From Williamsoniiplasma luminosum (GTDB lineage Bacteria; Bacillota_I; Bacilli_A; Mycoplasmatales; Mycoplasmataceae), in the NCBI RefSeq assembly GCF_002803985.1, contig NZ_CP024963.1, positions 744,001 through 808,000 of the forward strand: a stretch of DNA of 64,000 nucleotides, read 5' to 3'. Under the pieces are notes generated by a model. The model saw only the letters and a list, made by a program, of their open reading frames with translations, did not search any database and was not told the DNA's origin. Position numbers and translations under genes: made by a program. Of the stretch, positions 59,567 through 64,000 are shown piece after piece. Each line of letters opens with the position of its first letter. Position 1 is the first letter of the stretch.

Positions 59567-60587
59567 ACTTCTCCTTTTGTTTTTTATCAACGAGTTGAAT
59601 TAGTCATTCCACTAATTGCATTGCTTGATCATAATTCATACGTTTAGGACCAACTAATGTAATGGCTGTTGATTTCCCATTCATTTCAAATTCTGCTCCC
59701 AGCATCGCTATATCATCAAGATTGTTGTCACCATCTTCTCCGATGCTTGTCACAATTTTATGGATTGATTGATTCGAACCATAATGGACATTATATCAAT
59801 CAAAAGGGGACATTTTTTCCATAATTTGAATCACAGATTTTAATTTTTCAGTATTATTAAATTCTGGATTTTCAAGCATATATTTCAATCCATGCATTTC
59901 TTTGGTTTCTTGACCACCTTGTAAAATTGCACCTAAAAATGATTGAAAAATAAACTCATAATTTTGAACGCTAATTTTTAATTCACTTTTTAATTTTTGT
60001 GTGATTTTATCAATGTCAGAAATTTTTTCATTAACTAAGTTATCTGAAAAAAGTTCGATGGAAATTGACAAGTCAGACAAAGAAATATTTCTTAAATTAA
60101 AAACTTTTTTTTGAACCATTCCATTTGATAAAACGAAAATCACTGAAGCATTTTCATCGGATAATGGAATTAAATCAATCTTTTTTAATAACACATCATT
60201 TTTAGTTTCTTTGGTTGAAATGATGGCTGTTAATTTGGTCATTTCACTAATAATATTTGTGGCTTGATCAAGCACATCTTCGATATTATTGTTTCGTAAA
60301 TTAATTAATTTTTCTAATTGGTGTTTGAGTTCTTCGTTGCTTGTTTTATTCATCAAGAAATCAACATAATAGCGATAACCTTGAGTTGATGGCACACGTC
60401 CAGAAGATGTGTGTTGTTTTTCTAAGTAACCTTTTTCTTCTAAAAATGCTGATTCGTTTCTGATTGTTGCACTAGAAATTTTAATGTGTAAAAGATCTAA
60501 AATGGTTTTCGAACCAACTGGTTGAACAGTCTTAATAAATTCTTGAACAATCACTTTTAAAATCAATTCTTGTCTATCTGTTAACAT
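59559..60587 (-). CDS. hrcA: Heat-inducible transcription repressor HrcA
   Basis: HrcA, 342 aa, represses heat-shock genes by binding CIRCE. An N-terminal winged helix has DRQELILKVIVQEFIKTVQPVGSKTIL and ISSATIRNESAFLEEKGYLEKQHTSSGRVPSTQGYRYYVDFLM; the dimer/GAF-like C-terminal domain follows across a TGA Trp at residue 265 and ends near QLVEWLIQLV. It is the first gene of its operon and is autoregulated, because a CIRCE lies 26 nt before its start. Two other CIRCE copies in this window (lon and clpB) give a visible regulon. Confidence 0.97.
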
Positions 60588-60612
60588 TAAATCACGACTC
60601 CCATTTCATATT

Positions 60613-60639
60613 TTAGCACTTAAATGATTATATTGCTAA
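60613..60639. promoter_or_regulatory. CIRCE operator upstream of hrcA
   Basis: TTAGCACTT-N9-TATTGCTAA. The left half matches the lon copy exactly; the right half has two mismatches. It overlaps the clpB stop codon (60636-60638), so the 3' end of clpB doubles as operator DNA. A TATAAT lies inside it on the minus strand. Confidence 0.85.
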
Positions 60640-62780
60640 TTTAAAGCTGCTGAATTTTTAAGAACATAATGACCTTTTTCTTCAACATCAATTAAGTATT
60701 TTTTATCTTCTTGTAAATGCCCACTAATAATTTCTTTAGCTAACAATGTTTCTAAATTTTTTTCAATATAACGTTTAATTGGTCGTGCTCCAAATTTTAG
60801 ATCATAACCATTTTCTAAAATGTCTTTTTTCGCATTATCTGAAAATGAAATGTATCAAGAATGCGTTTTTTCTAAACGTTTTGCCAATTCATTCAATAAT
60901 TTATCAATGATTTCAACAATGACATCTTTTGACAAAGCGTTGAATGTGACAATATTGTCAATTCTGTTTAAAAATTCTGGTCGGAAATGTTTTTGTAATT
61001 CAGCAGTTAACATTTGTTGACTAATCTCATTGGGATTTTCAGCGTTTAACATATATTCACTGGCAATGTTTGAAGTCATAATTATAATTGTATTTTTAAA
61101 ATCAATTGTTTTACCTAAAGAATCTGTGATTCTTCCATCATCTAAAACTTGTAATAAAACATTGAAAACATCTGGGTGAGCTTTTTCGATTTCATCAAAT
61201 AAAATAATTGAATATGGATTTCTTCTAACAGCTTCAGTTAATCTTCCACCCTCTTCATATCCGACATATCCAGGAGGTGAACCAATCAATTTAGAAACTG
61301 AATGTTTTTCCATGTATTCACTCATATCAATGCGAATCATTTTTTTCACTGAGTTAAACATCGCTTCAGCCAAAGATTTGGCCACTTCAGTTTTTCCAAC
61401 CCCAGTTGGGCCTAAAAATAAGAAACTTCCAATTGGTTTATTCGGATCTTTAATCCCTGCACGACTACGCATAATCGCTTCACAAACTGCTTGAATTGCT
61501 TCATCTTGACCTTTAACTTGTTCTTTTAAAGTTTCGGGTAAAGTTAAGAGTTTAGCTTTTTCTGATTCAATCAATTTGTCAACCGGAATGTTAGTTCAAC
61601 GAGCGACAATACTTGCAATTTCTTCTTCAGTTACTTCTTCTGTTAATAACGAATCTTTAGAATTCATTTCAGTTTCTAATAATTGTTTTTCAAGTGTTGG
61701 GAGTAATGAATATTGAATCTCTCCAGCACGTTTATAATTACCTTCAGTTTGTGTGATTTCTAATTCTTTTTTTAATTGTTCAATCGTGTTTTTAAAACCA
61801 TTAATTCTTTCTAAAACCTTTTTTTCTGATTCTCATTGTTGGTTTAAAGCAGATTGTTTAACTTGCAAGGATTTTAATTCAGTTTCAGCTTCAATTAAAC
61901 GGTCTTGAGATTTACTATCTTTTTCTTTAGAAAGCGCTGAACGCTCAATTTCTAATTGCATAACTTTACGATTGATTTGGTCTAATCCTTCAGGGATGGA
62001 AGCCAGTTCTGTTTTAATTCCAGCAGCTGCTTCATCGACCAAATCAATCGCTTTATCTGGTAAAAAACGGTCAGAAATATAACGATTTGATAAATCAGCG
62101 GCAGCGACAAGCGCATTGTCGTGAATTCTTACTCCATGATAGTTTTCAAAACGTTCTTTTAAACCACGTAAAATCGAAATTGTTTGTTCTAAAGTTGGTT
62201 CCGCGACTAAAACTTTTTGAAAACGTCTTTCTAAAGCTGCATCCTTTTCAATGTATTGACGATATTCATTTAAAGTGGTGGCTCCAATTGCTTTTAATTC
62301 ACCGCGAGCAAGTGAAGGTTTCAATAAATTAGAAACATCCATCCCTCCAGATTGACCAGTTTTACCAGCTCCAACAATTAAATGTAATTCATCAATGAAT
62401 AAAATAATTTCTCCATTTGATTGTTTAATTTCATTCACAACTCCTTTAATACGACTTTCATAATCACCAAGATACATCGCCCCGGCCATTAAACTTCCCA
62501 TATCAAGTTCTAAAATTCTTTTATTTCGTAAAACAGATGGCACATCACCTTTAACAATTCGTTGAGCCAATCCTTCAATAACCGCGGTTTTACCAACTCC
62601 AGGTTCTCCAATTAAAACAGGATTATTTTTGGTTTTACGACTTAAAATTCGCACCACACGCATAATTTCTTCTTCACGCCCAATCACGGGATCAATTTTG
62701 CCATCTTTGGCATCTTTTGTTAAATCTCTTGTGTATTTGGCTAACGCGTCAGTGACTTTACCTTTTTCTTGAATATCCAT
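60636..62780 (-). CDS. clpB: ATP-dependent disaggregase ClpB (short form)
   Basis: ClpB, 714 aa, which rescues aggregated proteins with the DnaK system. It begins directly at the first AAA+ domain ([28 protein letters not shown]). Walker A1 is GEPGVGKT and Walker B1 is ILFIDELH; a coiled-coil middle domain follows (residues about 300-430); Walker A2 is GPTGVGKT and Walker B2 is [12 protein letters not shown]. The N-terminal substrate domain found in the long forms is missing, as in other mycoplasmas. The start was chosen at 62780 with GGAGGTTTAT just upstream. The frame crosses TGA in several places. Confidence 0.96.
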
Positions 62781-62813
62781 ATAAACCTCCACATTGAATT
62801 TATAATTACAAAA

Positions 62814-62819
62814 ATTATA
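62814..62819 (-). promoter_or_regulatory. -10 element of the clpB promoter
   Basis: TATAAT on the minus strand, 34 nt before the clpB start, with a possible -35 TTCACA 16 nt upstream that lies inside the CIRCE element. Confidence 0.65.
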
Positions 62820-62828
62820 GCATATGTT

Positions 62829-62855
62829 TTAGCAATGTGAATAGGTGAGTGCTAA
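62829..62855. promoter_or_regulatory. CIRCE operator upstream of clpB
   Basis: TTAGCAATG-N9-GAGTGCTAA. The right half is the exact canonical CIRCE half-site; the left half differs at three inner positions. It overlaps the clpB promoter. Confidence 0.85.
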
Positions 62856-62898
62856 AAAATAAATTTAATTATTACCGTTATAATTTAAAAGAAAAAAA

Positions 62899-62922
62899 CT
62901 AAAATCCATTTTGGATTTTAGT
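62899..62922 (-). terminator. Terminator of the DUF285 repeat gene
   Basis: ACTAAAATCC / GGATTTTAGT stem with a 4-nt loop and a following T-run on the minus strand, about 55 nt after the stop codon of the repeat protein. Confidence 0.8.
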
Positions 62923-62976
62923 AAAAATTAGATCAATACCAGTGACTTACTAATCAGCAACGGTTTTTTTGTCACA

Positions 62977-64000
62977 CTATCATTCTGGAAAATTAGGTAA
63001 ATTTTCTTCTGTTAAACCTGATTCAAATGAAAAGTTATAACAATCATAAACATTATCTACATTTCAGCTTTTTAAATCTTGATTAAATGCTTTTGCATAT
63101 CTAAACATACTAGTCATATTTTTCACATTTAGAGTATCTCACCCTGAAATATTTCTATTAAATATTGCTGCTGCTTCAAACATCCCCTCCATTGTTGTTA
63201 CTTTAGAAGTGTTTCAATTTGAAATATCACCATCAAATGCTGATGCATCTTTAAACATTTCTTTCATATCAGTTACTTTTGAAACGTTTCAAACATCACC
63301 AACAGTATTTATGTCTTTATTAAATGAATTTGTACCTTTAAACATACTAGACATATTTGTGACTTTTGAAGTGTTCCAGTTGGTAATATCAGCATTAAAT
63401 ACTCTTGCATTTTCGAACATTCCAGACATATTAGTTACATTTGAAGTGTTTCAATGATTGTCTACAGTGTTTATGTTTCTATTAAATTTGTTTGTGCCCT
63501 TAAACATACTAGACATATTTGTGACTTTTGAAGTGTTCCAGTTGGTAATATCAGCATTAAATGCTTTTGCATTTTCGAACATAGAACTCATATCAGTTAC
63601 ATTTGAAGTGTTTCAGTTGGTAATATCAGCATTAAATACTCTTGCATTTGAGAACATTCCAGACATATCAGTTACATTTGAAGTGTTTCAATGATCGTCT
63701 ACAGTGTTTATGTTTCTATTAAATTTGTTTGCACCTTTAAACATGCTAGACATATCAGTTACATTTGAAGTGTTTCAATTTGAAATATCAACATTAAATG
63801 ATTGTGCATTTTGAAACATAGATCCCATATTTTTTACTTCTAAAGTATCTCAATTTGAAATGTTACCATTAAATTTCTTTGCCCCATCAAACATCATGGT
63901 CATATCAGTTACATTTGAGGTGTCTCATATTTTATCTTTTCTTGTTAAATCTTGATTAAATGATTCTGCATCTTGAAACATTAGTTGCATTTCAGTTACA
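62977..64000 (-). CDS. DUF285/BspA-like repeat surface protein (5' end outside window)
   Basis: Only the last 340 residues are present. They consist of about 13 tandem units of 25 or so residues of the type [21 protein letters not shown], characteristic of DUF285 repeats that fold as BspA-like leucine-rich solenoids. Units alternate between a short form and one with an insert [12 protein letters not shown]. The end is ENLPNFPEW. Such proteins are abundant, variable surface proteins in mollicutes with proposed adhesion or immune-evasion roles. The plus-strand reading frames over this region are shadows of the repeats. Confidence 0.88.
63200..63960 (-). repeat. DUF285 coding tandem repeats
   Basis: Imperfect units of about 75 bp, some longer with a 15-bp insert. 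Blocks such as 63360-63450 and 63520-63700 are nearly identical, allowing recombination that changes repeat number. Confidence 0.7.

Noticed and set aside
63209-63694. Two plus-strand open frames with repeated Phe/Val-rich sequence
   Set aside because: They are antisense shadows of the minus-strand DUF285 repeats; no ribosome-binding sites, and the minus frame gives a recognised family.
63200-63960. Regular repeats that might suggest a CRISPR array
   Set aside because: Units are coding, imperfect and without unique spacers of constant length; they translate to DUF285 repeats.

Overview
The window comes from a wall-less mollicute, most likely the Entomoplasma/Mesoplasma/Williamsoniiplasma/Spiroplasma lineage. 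Base composition is very AT-rich. Nearly every conserved protein reads through in-frame TGA codons where tryptophan is expected, so UGA = Trp (code 4), and all coordinates below were joined across TGA on that basis. Family content agrees: a MOLPALP-type surface protein, spiralin-like modules, MPN527-like ECF subunits and DUF285 repeats. Every protein gene I can support lies on the minus strand, so gene order below follows decreasing coordinates.

Layout from high to low coordinate. 64000-62977: 3' part of a DUF285/BspA-like repeat surface protein. 62780-55973: heat-shock block clpB, hrcA-grpE-dnaK, dnaJ, with HrcA/CIRCE operators before clpB and hrcA. 55871-49742: purine-type permease, mnmA, a membrane-anchored unknown, an NrnA-like DHH phosphoesterase and an organophosphate antiporter. 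49444-45742: glpQ with two tandemly duplicated MFS carriers. 45172-30748: an accessory island of four large lipoproteins, an ABC-2-type permease, an ABC ATPase with a long tail, a coiled-coil repeat protein, a small ribbon-helix-helix-like protein and a leaderless spiralin-like protein. 30661-27553: DUF2779 nuclease-like protein and fmt. 27362-25707: two paralogous ECF-type S components, each followed by a long-armed hairpin. 25533-19663: efp, an Asp23-like gene, tig, lon (third CIRCE) and rarA. 19553-11336: MOLPALP-like protein and a 1809-aa FtsX-type permease. 11278-8908: PfpI/DJ-1 protein and a C39-peptidase ABC protein with a degenerate ATPase domain. 8872-6692: ybeY-era-recO. 6582-1: compact glyS-dnaG-sigA-trmK-nif3-helicase series.

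Housekeeping genes are tightly packed, often overlapping by 8-14 nt. The best candidate for an undescribed system is the 31.7-45.2 kb island, which looks like an envelope ABC machine with dedicated lipoproteins and cytoplasmic coiled-coil and regulatory partners. Lipoprotein L2 inside it has a foldback hairpin between its ribosome-binding site and start codon. No rRNA, tRNA, CRISPR array or intact insertion sequence was seen.
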